This document shows positions 43,890-53,155 of a stretch of 64,000 nt of DNA, piece after piece. Position numbers and translations under genes: made by a program. Origin of the DNA: Novosphingobium lindaniclasticum LE124 (GTDB lineage Bacteria > Pseudomonadota > Alphaproteobacteria > Sphingomonadales > Sphingomonadaceae); NCBI RefSeq assembly GCF_000445125.1, contig NZ_ATHL01000024.1, positions 1-64,000 of the forward strand, read 5' to 3'. The notes beneath the pieces were generated by a model. That model did not search any database. It saw nothing but the letters and a program-made list of their open reading frames with translations, and was not told where the DNA came from. Positions within the stretch are counted from its first letter, which is position 1. Each line of letters opens with the position of its first letter.

Positions 43890-45476
43890 TTATTCGGCCG
43901 GAGCCAGCAGCTTGCCGGCGTCCTTCGAGATGGCGCCGGCCGGCGCCGCGCAGACCACGAAGGCCACGATGGTGCCGATGCAGAGCTGGAAGGGGAAAGA
44001 CAGGCCGCTGAGCACGCTCGGCATGCCGATCACCTGGGCGATTGCCGGCTGGAGCAGCAGGATCGTGACGAAGCCGATCAGCAGCGAAGCGATGACCGAG
44101 CCGGTCGTGCCGCGTTTCGTGAACAGCGCGGTAAAGTAGACACCCAGCAGGCCGGCATACGTAAAGACCATGACCTGCAGCGCGAACTCCAGCAGCCCCA
44201 TGTCGGTATAACGCTGCCAGAAGAACGATACCACCGCCATCACGAACATCAGGAAGCCGATCACCCCCATGCCCACGCGCCCGGCGGAGACGAAGTGATG
44301 CTCGGGCGCGGTGCCGCGCTTCTCGCGCCAGGGACGGTAGAAGTCCTGAACCAGCACCGAGGACATGGCGTTGAGCGCGGAGTTCGTGGTGGCCACCGCC
44401 GCCGCACAGATCCCCACGGTCACCAGTCCGCGCAGGCCGCCGGGAAGCTGGGTGAGAATATAGTGCATGAAGATGCTGATCTTCTCTCCGCCGAACTGGT
44501 TCCCCGCCGCCGCCGTGGCGCCGCCCATCAGGTCGGGCCGGTCATAGAACACATAGAGCAGCAGGCCGATCACGATGAACATGCCCACGACCGGCAGCGT
44601 CGCGAAGACGGACAGGTAGAGCCCGCGCGCGCCGGTCCTGGCATCCTTGCAGGCCAGCAGGCGCTGCGTGGTGTCCTGGTCCATCCCGGCATTGGCGATG
44701 TAGAGCAGCGAGAGGCCGAGCACGATCGCCAGCATCGAGAACGGGCGCGAAAGGTCGGTCGAGAAATCGAAGAACTTCAGCTTGTTCACGCCTTCCGGTG
44801 TATGCGCGAGCCCCTGGATGATCTCCCCGGTGGAAGCCGGGATCGAAAGCCGCAGGAACACCAGCACCGCGATCGCGGATCCCAGGTAGACCACGAACTG
44901 GATGAGGTCGTTCCAGAGCACCGACTTGAGCCCGCCGACGAAGGTGAAGAGCACGCTCGCCACGATCAGCACGGCAGCGGCGATCATGATGCCTTGCGCC
45001 TCGACCGTGCCGGTGATCACCATGGCCAGCGCGATGGCGGCCAGATAGACGCGCGCCCCGCCCGCGAAGACGCGGCCGACCAGGAACATGCCCCCGGCCC
45101 AGCGGGTGGCCTTCTCGCTGAAGCGCAAGGTCAGCAGTTCGTAGGCCGTGGTCGCCTTGATGGCGTAGAAGCGCGGGATCATGACGTGGGCGACGAAGAT
45201 CGCGCCGATCAGCCCGCCGATGTTCCCGCTGAGATAGGTGAGATCGCCGTGATAACCGTAGTCCGGCCCGCCCAGGAAGGTCGCGGCCGACTGGGTCGCC
45301 GAAAGCACCGAAATCGCCGCGAGCCAGGCCGGCACGCTGCCGCCCGCCAGGAAGTAGTCATGTGCGGACTCGGTCTTGCGCGGCGTGAAGATCCAGCCTC
45401 CCGCGACCAGCAGCAGCAGATAGGCGGCGATCACCAGCCAGTCCGCCATCGAGAAAGGCAGCGTCATCGAATTCAT
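43890..45476 (-). CDS. Sodium:solute symporter (SSS family), probable amino-sugar transporter
   Basis: 528 residues with about 14 hydrophobic helices and SSS landmarks (YFLAGGSVPAWLAAISVLSATQSAATFLGGPDYGY near 40-75, and AAVATTNSALNAMSSVLVQDFYRP). It couples Na+ entry to solute uptake. As first gene of the operon with murQ and the UTRA regulator, it most likely imports MurNAc, anhydro-MurNAc or GlcNAc; the substrate is inferred from context. Confidence 0.87.
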   Translation of the reverse strand: MNSMTLPFSMADWLVIAAYLLLLVAGGWIFTPRKTESAHDYFLAGGSVPAWLAAISVLSATQSAATFLGGPDYGYHGDLTYLSGNIGGLIGAIFVAHVMIPRFYAIKATTAYELLTLRFSEKATRWAGGMFLVGRVFAGGARVYLAAIALAMVITGTVEAQGIMIAAAVLIVASVLFTFVGGLKSVLWNDLIQFVVYLGSAIAVLVFLRLSIPASTGEIIQGLAHTPEGVNKLKFFDFSTDLSRPFSMLAIVLGLSLLYIANAGMDQDTTQRLLACKDARTGARGLYLSVFATLPVVGMFIVIGLLLYVFYDRPDLMGGATAAAGNQFGGEKISIFMHYILTQLPGGLRGLVTVGICAAAVATTNSALNAMSSVLVQDFYRPWREKRGTAPEHHFVSAGRVGMGVIGFLMFVMAVVSFFWQRYTDMGLLEFALQVMVFTYAGLLGVYFTALFTKRGTTGSVIASLLIGFVTILLLQPAIAQVIGMPSVLSGLSFPFQLCIGTIVAFVVCAAPAGAISKDAGKLLAPAE

Positions 45477-45515
45477 CTCCGAACCCGGCTCCGAACGCAG
45501 ATTTCAGAGCCTCGC

Positions 45516-45561
45516 AAAAAAGCGGGCGCCCGGCCGGAGGAGGAGGTGACCGGGCGCCCGC
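45516..45561 (-). terminator. Strong intrinsic terminator of the TonB-receptor gene
   Basis: On the minus strand a perfect 12-bp stem (GCGGGCGCCCGG and its complement) is followed directly by TTTTTT. It lies 14 bp after the receptor stop and separates that gene from the symporter operon. Confidence 0.88.
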
Positions 45562-45575
45562 AGGGTGGGTTACCC

Positions 45576-48296
45576 TCAGATATGCGCGGTCAGCGAGAAG
45601 CCGATCGTGCGTCCGAGGATGTCGTATGTGTCGGGGAAGGTGTTGAACACGCCGCCCGTGGACACGCGAGGAGGGCTCTTGTCGAACATGTTGTAGATGC
45701 CCGCGCTGAAGGTGATCGCATCGGTGAACGCGTACGATGCGGAAAGGTCGAAGGTGTTCTGGGCCGAAAGTGTCTCGGTCGATCCCACCGTGCTCGACTT
45801 CACCTTGCCGATGCGCTGCCAGTCGAACTGGATCACGCCCTTGTCGAACAGCCACGAGAGGCCGGCCGTGTGACGATAGTCGGGCTGGACCAGCGTGGTG
45901 CCGTCGCTGGAGCAGGTGGCCCCGAAGGTGCCCTTGCACTGCACGGCGGAAACGGTGGAGTTGGCCTGGATCAGATAGGAGGTGACGATATTGCCCTGGT
46001 AGGCAAGGCGCAGGCCCTCGCCCGGCAGGAACGCCGGGTGCAGCGTATAGCTGGCCGAGATGTCGAAACCGCGCTGCAGCAGGCGGCCCAGGTTCTGGTT
46101 GTTGACGAAGGCATCCTTGAAGGTGCCGTCGGCATTGCGGGTCACCAGCGAGCACAGCGGATTGTTCGCCGTGGGGTTGGTGACGTAGCAGCTGGTAATC
46201 GCCGCCACTGGCTGGATCACACCCACGGCACCGCGCAGGTCAAGCTCGTACCAGTCCACCGTCAGGTTAAGCCCCGGCAGGAACGTCGGCGTGAACACGG
46301 CGCCCAGCGTCGTGGTGTAGCCGGTCTCCGGTTTGATCTCCGGGTTGCCGCCATAGTAGTAGTTGCCGGTCAGGTAGCCGGGCGCGGTGGAGTCCGCCGA
46401 ACCTGCGGCAGGCGCACCGAAGCGGGCGCATTGGGCCGCATCTCCGGTGCCCAGCACACAGGGATCGCCGGCGTAACGGGGCTTCAGGCGGTCCACGGTG
46501 ACAAGGTTGCTGAACGGCAGCGAGGACATGCCGGCTGCGAACTCGCCGAAGTTCGGCGTGCGAAGGACGCGCTGGTAAGTGCCGCGTACACGCAAGTTGC
46601 GATCGACTTCCCAGTTGCCCTCGACTTTCCAGGTTCCGTGGGTGCCGAACATGTTGTAGTCCGAAAGGCGGTAGGCGCCGCCCACGTCCAGCTTGCGGAT
46701 CAGCGGCAGGTCGCGGAGCACCGGCACCAGGAGTTCGCCGTAGAGTTCCTTGACGTCGAAGGCACCGCTGTAAGCCGCCTGGACGCCCTGGCGATAGGTG
46801 TTGCCGGTCAGAAGCGCGGTGTCCTGATCGATGCTGGCGGTCTCGCGGCGATATTCGGCGCCGACGGCAAAACCGATGGGGCCGGCGGGGAGCGAGAACA
46901 GCTCCTCCAGGGTGCCGCTGAGAGTCGCCGCCGTCACGAACTGGTCGCGTTTGCGGTTGAAGCCGTTGATCGTGCTGCCCAGCGCATCGGCCAGTTCGGT
47001 CTGGTTTGGACCGAAGATGTTCACGCTGTTGACGATCCCGTCGAAGTTGTTCGCGCCCGTGGGGCTGGTGACGAGGCCGTCGCCGGTGATCAGCGTGTTC
47101 TCGGTGGAACGGCCGTACTGGGCATATAGGTTCCACTTGACCGCATCGGTTACCGGGCCGCGCAGGCCGGTCTGGACCTGGAAGGTATTGCGCTCGGTCT
47201 CGTAGTTGATGAGGCCGAGTTCAGCCAGCGAGCGAGAGACGTTCACCCGCGCCGCGCCGTTGACGAAGGTCAGCTGGTTGCGGATGTCGTCGGTCAGGAA
47301 CGGGTTGCTCTCGCTGATCGAGACGGTGCGGTTGACCGAGGCCGGAGTCGCGCCGGGAGTGCCGGTTTCCTGCGTGCGCGAGTTGGTATACATGGCGCGG
47401 CCGTAGACTTCGACCTGCGGGGTGATCTCGTACTTGAACAGCGCCGCCACGTTGATGCGCTTGAGCGGCGAGACCAGCGGATAGCGATCCGAAATGTTCG
47501 AAGTGGCAGACGGACTGGTGGTGAACTGGCCGCTGTCGGTGAAGCCGAACTTGCGGCCGCTCGCCACGTCGGTGAACACACCGCCGATGCTGGGGATCGT
47601 CTGGTTCGGCGTTTCCGCCCAATCGCGCCTGCCCGCGCGGATCAGGTCGCGCTGGGTATAGTCCGCGGCGACGACGATATGGCCGCGATCGCCAAGGCCG
47701 GTGCCGACCATGAGCGATCCGCCATATTGCGCGCCGCCATGCTCGGACAAGCGGCTGGTGGCGGTGCCGCGGATGCCCTCGAAATCGTCATTGAGGATGA
47801 AGTTGACCACGCCGGCCACGGCATCCGCGCCATAGACGGCGGCGGCGCCGCCGGTCAGCACGTCGACCCGCTTGATCAGCGAGGCGGGAATGGCGTTGAC
47901 GTCTGCCGAGTTGCGGAAGCTGAACGGCGTCGCGCGGGTGCCGTCGATCAGGACAAGCGAGCGGCTTTGGCCGAAGTTGCGCAGTTCCAGAACTTGCGCG
48001 CCAAAAGCGTCGCTGCCCTGCGAGCCCTGGCGAACGCCGCCGGAAAGCTGCGGGATCTTGGTGGAGAAGTCTTCGACCGTCAGGGCCGACTGGAGCTTGA
48101 TCTGCTCTTCGCCGGTAGACGCGACCGGGCTGCTGGACGTCAGGCCGGGAACCGCGATGCGTGTGCCGGTGACGACGATATCGGCCCCGGTCGCTTCGCT
48201 GGCCTCGACCGACTGGGCCCGGGCGGCGCCAGATGCTTGCGAAAGGGCGATGGCAAGCGCCGCCATAGCCACGGTGTGTCGTTGTGACTTAACCAT
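45576..48296 (-). CDS. TonB-dependent outer-membrane receptor (amino-sugar/oligosaccharide type)
   Basis: 906 residues: signal peptide ending near ARAQS (residue 28), plug domain with DIVVTGTRI and DGTRATPFSFRNSADVNAIPASLIKRVDVLTGGAAAVYGADAVAGVVNFIL, then a long barrel ending IGFSLTAHI. It belongs to the group with extended plug sequences common in sphingomonads for glycan uptake. It lies in the amino-sugar locus, so chito- or muro-oligosaccharides are likely. A promoter region with inverted repeats is upstream at 48297-48457. Confidence 0.9.
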   Translation of the reverse strand: MVKSQRHTVAMAALAIALSQASGAARAQSVEASEATGADIVVTGTRIAVPGLTSSSPVASTGEEQIKLQSALTVEDFSTKIPQLSGGVRQGSQGSDAFGAQVLELRNFGQSRSLVLIDGTRATPFSFRNSADVNAIPASLIKRVDVLTGGAAAVYGADAVAGVVNFILNDDFEGIRGTATSRLSEHGGAQYGGSLMVGTGLGDRGHIVVAADYTQRDLIRAGRRDWAETPNQTIPSIGGVFTDVASGRKFGFTDSGQFTTSPSATSNISDRYPLVSPLKRINVAALFKYEITPQVEVYGRAMYTNSRTQETGTPGATPASVNRTVSISESNPFLTDDIRNQLTFVNGAARVNVSRSLAELGLINYETERNTFQVQTGLRGPVTDAVKWNLYAQYGRSTENTLITGDGLVTSPTGANNFDGIVNSVNIFGPNQTELADALGSTINGFNRKRDQFVTAATLSGTLEELFSLPAGPIGFAVGAEYRRETASIDQDTALLTGNTYRQGVQAAYSGAFDVKELYGELLVPVLRDLPLIRKLDVGGAYRLSDYNMFGTHGTWKVEGNWEVDRNLRVRGTYQRVLRTPNFGEFAAGMSSLPFSNLVTVDRLKPRYAGDPCVLGTGDAAQCARFGAPAAGSADSTAPGYLTGNYYYGGNPEIKPETGYTTTLGAVFTPTFLPGLNLTVDWYELDLRGAVGVIQPVAAITSCYVTNPTANNPLCSLVTRNADGTFKDAFVNNQNLGRLLQRGFDISASYTLHPAFLPGEGLRLAYQGNIVTSYLIQANSTVSAVQCKGTFGATCSSDGTTLVQPDYRHTAGLSWLFDKGVIQFDWQRIGKVKSSTVGSTETLSAQNTFDLSASYAFTDAITFSAGIYNMFDKSPPRVSTGGVFNTFPDTYDILGRTIGFSLTAHI

Positions 48297-48392
48297 TAGA
48301 CTTCCTCATTAACTTCCCTGAACCTTCGTTCCATCGGAGTTTGGCGCGACCCGAAGACTCGATGGCATGCCCTTTCCAGACGGCTTCTACCA

Positions 48393-48430
48393 TGCATACC
48401 TGTCATGGATATGTAAAGATCTGGTATGCA
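48393..48430. promoter_or_regulatory. Inverted repeat upstream of the TonB-receptor gene
   Basis: TGCATACC (48393-48400) and GGTATGCA (48423-48430) are exact inverted copies around 22 bp, about 100 bp upstream of the receptor start. CTGGTAT of the right arm recurs at 49838-49844 in the anmK/deaminase divergent promoter, so a common regulator such as the UTRA protein may bind. Confidence 0.4.
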
Positions 48431-48457
48431 AATGGTGATGATCCTGCCACGAACCGA

Positions 48458-49564
48458 TCAGACCATTTCAGCAGGTGCCCGTTCCGGCCGATGGAGCGTC
48501 CCGCCCGTCAGCGGATGCGGCGCTCCGGTAGTCGCAGGAAAGGTCAGCGGCAAGCCCCGCAGGCTGCGGGCCGCCAAGAAGGCCATCGCCTCGGCCTCTA
48601 CGAAATCGCTCCGCAGTCCCACCTGGTCGGCAGTCCGGCAATCGCCCAGCCGCGCGCGCAGCGCCTGCATCAGCGTGGGATTGTGGCTCCCGCCGCCACA
48701 GACGACCCATACTTTCGGCGCCTGCGGCAAAGCCCGCGCCGTTACCGCGACGGCCTCTGCCGTGAACGCCGTCAGGGTTGCCGCCGCGTCTTCCAGGGAA
48801 CGATCCGCGGTCCAGTCGAGAGGGAAGTCGTAGCGATCGAGCGACTTGGGGCCTTCCCCCCGGAAATGATCATGCGAAAGCAACCGCGCCAGAACGACCT
48901 CGTCGACAGTGCCCGCCGCCGCGAGTCGCCCGTCGTCGTCATAGCGCCCTGCCCCGCGCGCCTGCACGAGCTGATCGATGAGGCCGTTGCCGGGCCCGGT
49001 GTCGCAGGCCAGGAGCGTGCCATCGGCTCCGATCCAGGTGAGGTTCGCCACTCCGCCGAGGTTGAGGAAGGCCATCGGCCCGGCCACCCCGATGTTCTCC
49101 GCCAGCGCCGCATGGTAGCACGGAACCAGGGGCGCGCCCTGCCCGCCCGCAAGCAGGTCGTCCTGCCGCATTTGCGCCACGACCGAGACACCCAGTTCCT
49201 CGGCGATCACCTGCGGATCGCCGATTTGTACCGAGAGCCTGCGCTCCGGGCGGTGAAGCACGGTCTGCCCATGAAAGCCGACGAGGTCGGGGCGACGCCC
49301 TAGTTGCGCGATGAGACGGTTCCCGGCGCGCAAGTGGGCCGCTTCGATGACTTCGCCCGCCAGACCGAAGGACAGCGGCTGCGGCCCATCTCCATCCCAG
49401 GCGAGCGCATCGCGCGTCGCCTTCTCCAGCGCCGCCCGCTCCGCCGCCGAGAACGGCATCATCATGGCCGGCCCGAATGCTTCGATCCGCTCACCGTCGG
49501 TATCCAGCACCGCCACGTCCACGCCGTCGAGGGAGGTTCCGCTCATATATCCCATGACCAGCAT
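48458..49564 (-). CDS. anmK: Anhydro-N-acetylmuramic acid kinase
   Basis: About 368 residues of the ASKHA fold: MGYMSGTSLDGVDVAVLDTDG (phosphate loop), VGFHGQTVLHRP, CDTGPGNGLIDQ and VCGGGSHNPTLMQAL. AnmK hydrolyses the 1,6-anhydro bond of anhydro-MurNAc and phosphorylates it with ATP to MurNAc-6-P, the MurQ substrate. The ATG at 49564 overlaps the stop of a 59-codon frame (TGATG), suggesting coupling to it. Confidence 0.93.
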   Translation of the reverse strand: MLVMGYMSGTSLDGVDVAVLDTDGERIEAFGPAMMMPFSAAERAALEKATRDALAWDGDGPQPLSFGLAGEVIEAAHLRAGNRLIAQLGRRPDLVGFHGQTVLHRPERRLSVQIGDPQVIAEELGVSVVAQMRQDDLLAGGQGAPLVPCYHAALAENIGVAGPMAFLNLGGVANLTWIGADGTLLACDTGPGNGLIDQLVQARGAGRYDDDGRLAAAGTVDEVVLARLLSHDHFRGEGPKSLDRYDFPLDWTADRSLEDAAATLTAFTAEAVAVTARALPQAPKVWVVCGGGSHNPTLMQALRARLGDCRTADQVGLRSDFVEAEAMAFLAARSLRGLPLTFPATTGAPHPLTGGTLHRPERAPAEMV

Positions 49565-49743
49565 CAGCGCGCATTCTCCCAAGTACAGACAACAAGGCTA
49601 GCATCGTCATGCATCGGATCGGGCAGCGCGGGATCGATTCCGGTCGCGCCGTCGACGACCCAGGCAGCATCGCCGCGATGACCCACGCCGTCCTCGTTGA
49701 CGTCGCCTTGTCCCTCCGATGCTGCAATCTCGATCCTGAGCAT
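49564..49743 (-). CDS. Truncated PP2C-like stub coupled to anmK
   Basis: 59 codons from an ATG at 49743 that follows GGAGAGG. The residues GQGDVNEDGVGHRGDAAWVVDGATG resemble the start of a PP2C-type phosphatase, including the NED and VxDGATG metal-site motifs. The reading then runs out of similarity and stops at TGA overlapping the anmK ATG. The other ~200 residues of a PP2C domain are missing. It may be a relic kept as a translation leader for anmK, or a real micro-protein. Confidence 0.5.
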   Translation of the reverse strand: MLRIEIAASEGQGDVNEDGVGHRGDAAWVVDGATGIDPALPDPMHDDASLVVCTWENAR

Positions 49744-49855
49744 CGTCCTCTCCGATAGCTTCCGGCCCGCCGCACAGGTATCACGAGTTAGGGTAACGAT
49801 GAAACCACTTTAATGCCACTTGTGCCGATAGTCCAAACTGGTATCTATCTTCCAC

Positions 49856-50932
49856 ATGACCCAAGCGACCCCGAGCAAGCCGCAAGCGGCATCCGTGACC
49901 CGCACGCAAATGTTTCGCGAAGCGCATCAGGCTCCCGCACGCTGCGCCGAGCAACTGCGCCTCAATGCCGACCTGGTGCGGCAGGCCGGACGACAACTTC
50001 GCGAGCTTGCGCCGCCGTTTGCCGCCACCCTGGCGCGCGGCAGTTCGGACCAGGCGGCGGCTTTCGCCAAGTTCCTGCTCGAGACCCACGCCCAGGTGCC
50101 GACCCTGAGCCATGCACCTTCGGTCGGGTCGCTCTATCACGCCACTTCGGCGCAGTTCCTGGACGTGCCGCTGATCGCCATCTCGCAATCGGGCCGCAGC
50201 CCCGACCTGCTCGCCGCCGCGCAGGATGCGCGTAACAAGGGCGCCGTGGTGATCGCCGTGGTCAACGATGCCGACTCGCCGCTCGCCCGGCTGGCCCAGA
50301 TCGTCATCCCGGTTCACGCCGGCCCGGAAACCAGCGTCGCGGCAACCAAGAGCTTCGTCTGCACCCTGGTCGCGCTCACGCATCTCGTGGCCGAGTGGAG
50401 TCAGGATGGCGCGCTGCTCGCGGCCCTGGAGAATGTGGGCGAAGTGCTGGAAGCAGCGGCCCGCGCCGACTGGACTTCGGCTGTCGATCTGCTGAAGGGC
50501 GCCAGCGACATGCTGGTGCTCGGACGCGGCCCGACCCTGCCGATCGCCGGAGAGGCAGCGCTCAAGCTGAAGGAGACCTCCAGCCTCCACGCCGAAGCCT
50601 TCAGCAGCGCGGAAGTCGCCCATGGCCCGATGACGCTCGTGGGCCCAGGCGATCCGGTTCTGGTGCTGGCGCCGCTCGACGTGGCGCGCGCCGGCCTGCG
50701 CGAACGTCTGGACGACTTCGCGGCGCGCGGCGCCCGCGTCATCGCCGCCGGTCTTCCCGAGGATGTCGAACCGGCAGGCCTGGTGCTGCCCTCGCGGACG
50801 GACGTCCATCCGGTGCTCGGCGCGATCGCCCAGATCCAGAGCTTCTATGGCCTCGCCAACGAACTTTCGCTGGCGCGCGGGCGCAACCCGGACAATCCTC
50901 CGCATCTCAACAAGGTGACCCGCACGTTATGA
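49856..50932 (+). CDS. nagB-II: SIS-domain glucosamine-6-phosphate deaminase (NagB-II type)
   Basis: 358 residues with two SIS domains: LARGSSDQAAAFAKFLLE, AISQSGRSPDLLAA, GPETSVAATKSFVCTLVAL in the first, and LGRGPTLPIAGEAALKLKETSSLHAEAFSSAEVAHGPM in the second. It resembles the isomerase half of glucosamine-6-P synthase without the glutaminase domain, as does NagB-II, which replaces classical NagB in many proteobacteria. It converts GlcN-6-P to fructose-6-P and ammonia. ATGA overlap with nagA. Confidence 0.87.
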   Translation: MTQATPSKPQAASVTRTQMFREAHQAPARCAEQLRLNADLVRQAGRQLRELAPPFAATLARGSSDQAAAFAKFLLETHAQVPTLSHAPSVGSLYHATSAQFLDVPLIAISQSGRSPDLLAAAQDARNKGAVVIAVVNDADSPLARLAQIVIPVHAGPETSVAATKSFVCTLVALTHLVAEWSQDGALLAALENVGEVLEAAARADWTSAVDLLKGASDMLVLGRGPTLPIAGEAALKLKETSSLHAEAFSSAEVAHGPMTLVGPGDPVLVLAPLDVARAGLRERLDDFAARGARVIAAGLPEDVEPAGLVLPSRTDVHPVLGAIAQIQSFYGLANELSLARGRNPDNPPHLNKVTRTL

Positions 50933-52080
50933 GCCGAATCGCGCTTACGGGAACGCGCATCGTCCTGGCCGACCGCGTGGTCGAAGGCCAGGCGCTGCTG
51001 CTCGAGGGCGACCGCATTCTCGGTCTCGCCGCTGCCGACGCGCTGCCTGCGGATTGCATGGTGGAGCCGCTGAACGGGGGCTATCTGCTGCCCGGCTTCA
51101 TCGACACCCAGGTCAACGGTGGCGGCGACGTGCTGTTCAACGACATGCCCTGTATCGAGGGCATCTGCGCCATTGCCAAGGCTCATCGGCGTTATGGCAC
51201 GACCGGCCTGCTGCCAACGCTCATCAGCGACTATCCCAAGGTGGTGGAAGCCGCCATCGCGGCCGGGGAAGCGGCACTGGTCCGGGGCATCCCCGGCGTT
51301 CTGGGCGTTCATATCGAAGGTCCGCACCTCAACGCCGCGAAGAAGGGCATCCACGACCAGAACCGCTTCACGCGCGTCGACGCAGAGGTCATCGCACGGC
51401 TTTCGGCACCCACGGCCGGCCGCCGCATCGTCACGCTGGCCCCGGAACTCGCCCCGGAAGGCACCGTGCGCGCCCTGACGGAAGCGGGCGTTCTGGTCTG
51501 CGCGGGACATAGCCTGGCGACTTACGATCAGGCACGGGCCGCGCTGGCTGAGGGCCTTACCGGCTTCACGCACTTGTTCAACGCCATGACCCAGCTCCTC
51601 AGCCGCGATCCAGGCATGGTCGGCGCCGCGCTGGAAGACCGCACCAGCCATTTCGGCCTCATTGCCGACGGCTTCCATGTCCATCCCGCCGCGATGCGCG
51701 TGGCCCTGGCGGCGCGCGGGGCGGAAGGCGTCATGCTCGTCACCGACGCCATGCCGCCGGTGGGTGGAACCCTGGGCCGCTTCACGCTGATGGACCAGGA
51801 CATCAAGGTGGCGGACGGTCTATGCACCGGCCCGGACGGAACTCTAGCCGGCTCCGCGCTGACGATGGCGCAGGCGCTGCGCAATGCCATGGACATGATC
51901 GGCTGCGACATGGTCACGGCGTCGCGCATGGCGAGCGGCAATCCGGCGCGGTTCCTGCGGCTGGATCACGAGACCGGAACGATCGCTCCGGGCCTGCGCG
52001 CCGACCTCGTTCATCTCGATGACGCGCGGCTGGTGCAATCGACCTGGATCGGCGGCGCGCGCGAGGATTTCGGCGAATGA
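50929..52080 (+). CDS. nagA: N-acetylglucosamine-6-phosphate deacetylase
   Basis: 383 residues of the amidohydrolase family: GFIDTQVNGGGDVLFND, GVHIEGPHLNAAKKGIHD, CAGHSLATYDQA, FTHLFNAMTQL, LIADGFHVHP and the catalytic Asp in VTDAMPPVG. It deacetylates GlcNAc-6-P to GlcN-6-P, feeding the preceding deaminase. It overlaps both neighbours by 4 bp (ATGA at both ends), so the operon is tightly coupled. Confidence 0.94.
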   Translation: MSRIALTGTRIVLADRVVEGQALLLEGDRILGLAAADALPADCMVEPLNGGYLLPGFIDTQVNGGGDVLFNDMPCIEGICAIAKAHRRYGTTGLLPTLISDYPKVVEAAIAAGEAALVRGIPGVLGVHIEGPHLNAAKKGIHDQNRFTRVDAEVIARLSAPTAGRRIVTLAPELAPEGTVRALTEAGVLVCAGHSLATYDQARAALAEGLTGFTHLFNAMTQLLSRDPGMVGAALEDRTSHFGLIADGFHVHPAAMRVALAARGAEGVMLVTDAMPPVGGTLGRFTLMDQDIKVADGLCTGPDGTLAGSALTMAQALRNAMDMIGCDMVTASRMASGNPARFLRLDHETGTIAPGLRADLVHLDDARLVQSTWIGGAREDFGE

Positions 52081-53141
52081 CGCCCGAGCTGGGGCTGATC
52101 GAGGGCCGCTTCGGCCGGATCTGGAACGAGACCGAACGCAGCTACGTGGTGAAGACGCTGGCGCGGGCGGGCTACGGGTTCTACCATTATGGCCCCAAGG
52201 CGGACCGTTCGCTGCGCCGCGACTGGCGACGGGGACACGACGCGGCCCAGACCGAGGCCCTCGCGCGCCTCTCGGCCGAATGCCGCGCGGCGGGCATGCG
52301 CTTCGGCATGGCGATCACGCCCGTGGGCTCCACCCATCCCTTCGACGCCGGCGCCCGCACCGATCTGGCCCGGCGGGTCGCGGAACTCGACGCGATCGGC
52401 ATCGACGATCTGGCCGTGCTCTTCGACGACCTTCGCGGCGACATGCCCGAACTTGCCGAGCGGCAGGCGGATGTCGTCAATTTCTGCGCCGGGCTGACCC
52501 GGGCCGCACGGGTCTATACCTGCCCGACCTACTACTCCGACGATCCGGTGCTGGACCTGGTCTTCGCGCACCGGCCAGCGGATTACCTCGGCAAGCTGGG
52601 ACGGCTGCTCGATCCTGCGGTGCAGGTCTATTGGACGGGCGAGGAAGTCTGCTCGAAGGAGATCGGGCCTGCCCATCTCGAACGCGTGGCGAGCGAACTG
52701 GGCCGCAAGGTCTGCCTGTGGGACAACTGGCCGGTCAACGACGGTGCCCGCATGTCGCGCTTCCTGCACTTGCGCGCTTTCACCGGCCGTTCGGCAAGGA
52801 ACTCCGAACATCTCTCGGGCCACGCGATCAATCCGGCGATCCAGGCCCATCTCGGCTGCATCCCGGCCGTGACCCTGCCGATGGTCTATGCGCAGGGCGA
52901 TGACTATGCCTACGGCGCGGCCTTTGAGTCGGCCGCCCGCGCTCTGCTCGGATCCGAGTTCGCGCACATGCTGCAACAGGATCTACCCGCGTTGCAGGAC
53001 GTGGGCCACGAGCGCCTCGGCGCCCGCGCGGATCGGCTGCGGGCGCGCTATCAGGGCATCGACCATCCCGCCGCGCGCGAGATCCTGCGCTGGCTGGACG
53101 GCGCGGACCTGATGACCGACGACGAGGTCCAGACCCAGTAG
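52077..53141 (+). CDS. GH84-type beta-N-acetylglucosaminidase, cytoplasmic
   Basis: 354 residues beginning LGLIEGRFGRIWNETERSYVV, the family 84 opening (E-G-F/R-G), with YHYGPKAD, then IDDLAVLFDDL holding the catalytic Asp pair D117-D118, and LWDNWPVNDG. Family 84 uses substrate-assisted catalysis to remove beta-GlcNAc. There is no signal peptide and only the catalytic barrel is present, so it probably acts on imported oligosaccharides or muropeptide sugars. ATGA overlap with nagA. Confidence 0.82.
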   Translation: MTPELGLIEGRFGRIWNETERSYVVKTLARAGYGFYHYGPKADRSLRRDWRRGHDAAQTEALARLSAECRAAGMRFGMAITPVGSTHPFDAGARTDLARRVAELDAIGIDDLAVLFDDLRGDMPELAERQADVVNFCAGLTRAARVYTCPTYYSDDPVLDLVFAHRPADYLGKLGRLLDPAVQVYWTGEEVCSKEIGPAHLERVASELGRKVCLWDNWPVNDGARMSRFLHLRAFTGRSARNSEHLSGHAINPAIQAHLGCIPAVTLPMVYAQGDDYAYGAAFESAARALLGSEFAHMLQQDLPALQDVGHERLGARADRLRARYQGIDHPAAREILRWLDGADLMTDDEVQTQ

Positions 53142-53155
53142 GCGGGCAGATCACC

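Noticed and set aside
44295..47129. A 944-codon plus-strand open frame
   Set aside because: It runs antisense across the SSS symporter and TonB-receptor genes, has an Arg/His/Gly-rich composition and no domain. It is a by-product of high GC3 in the real genes.
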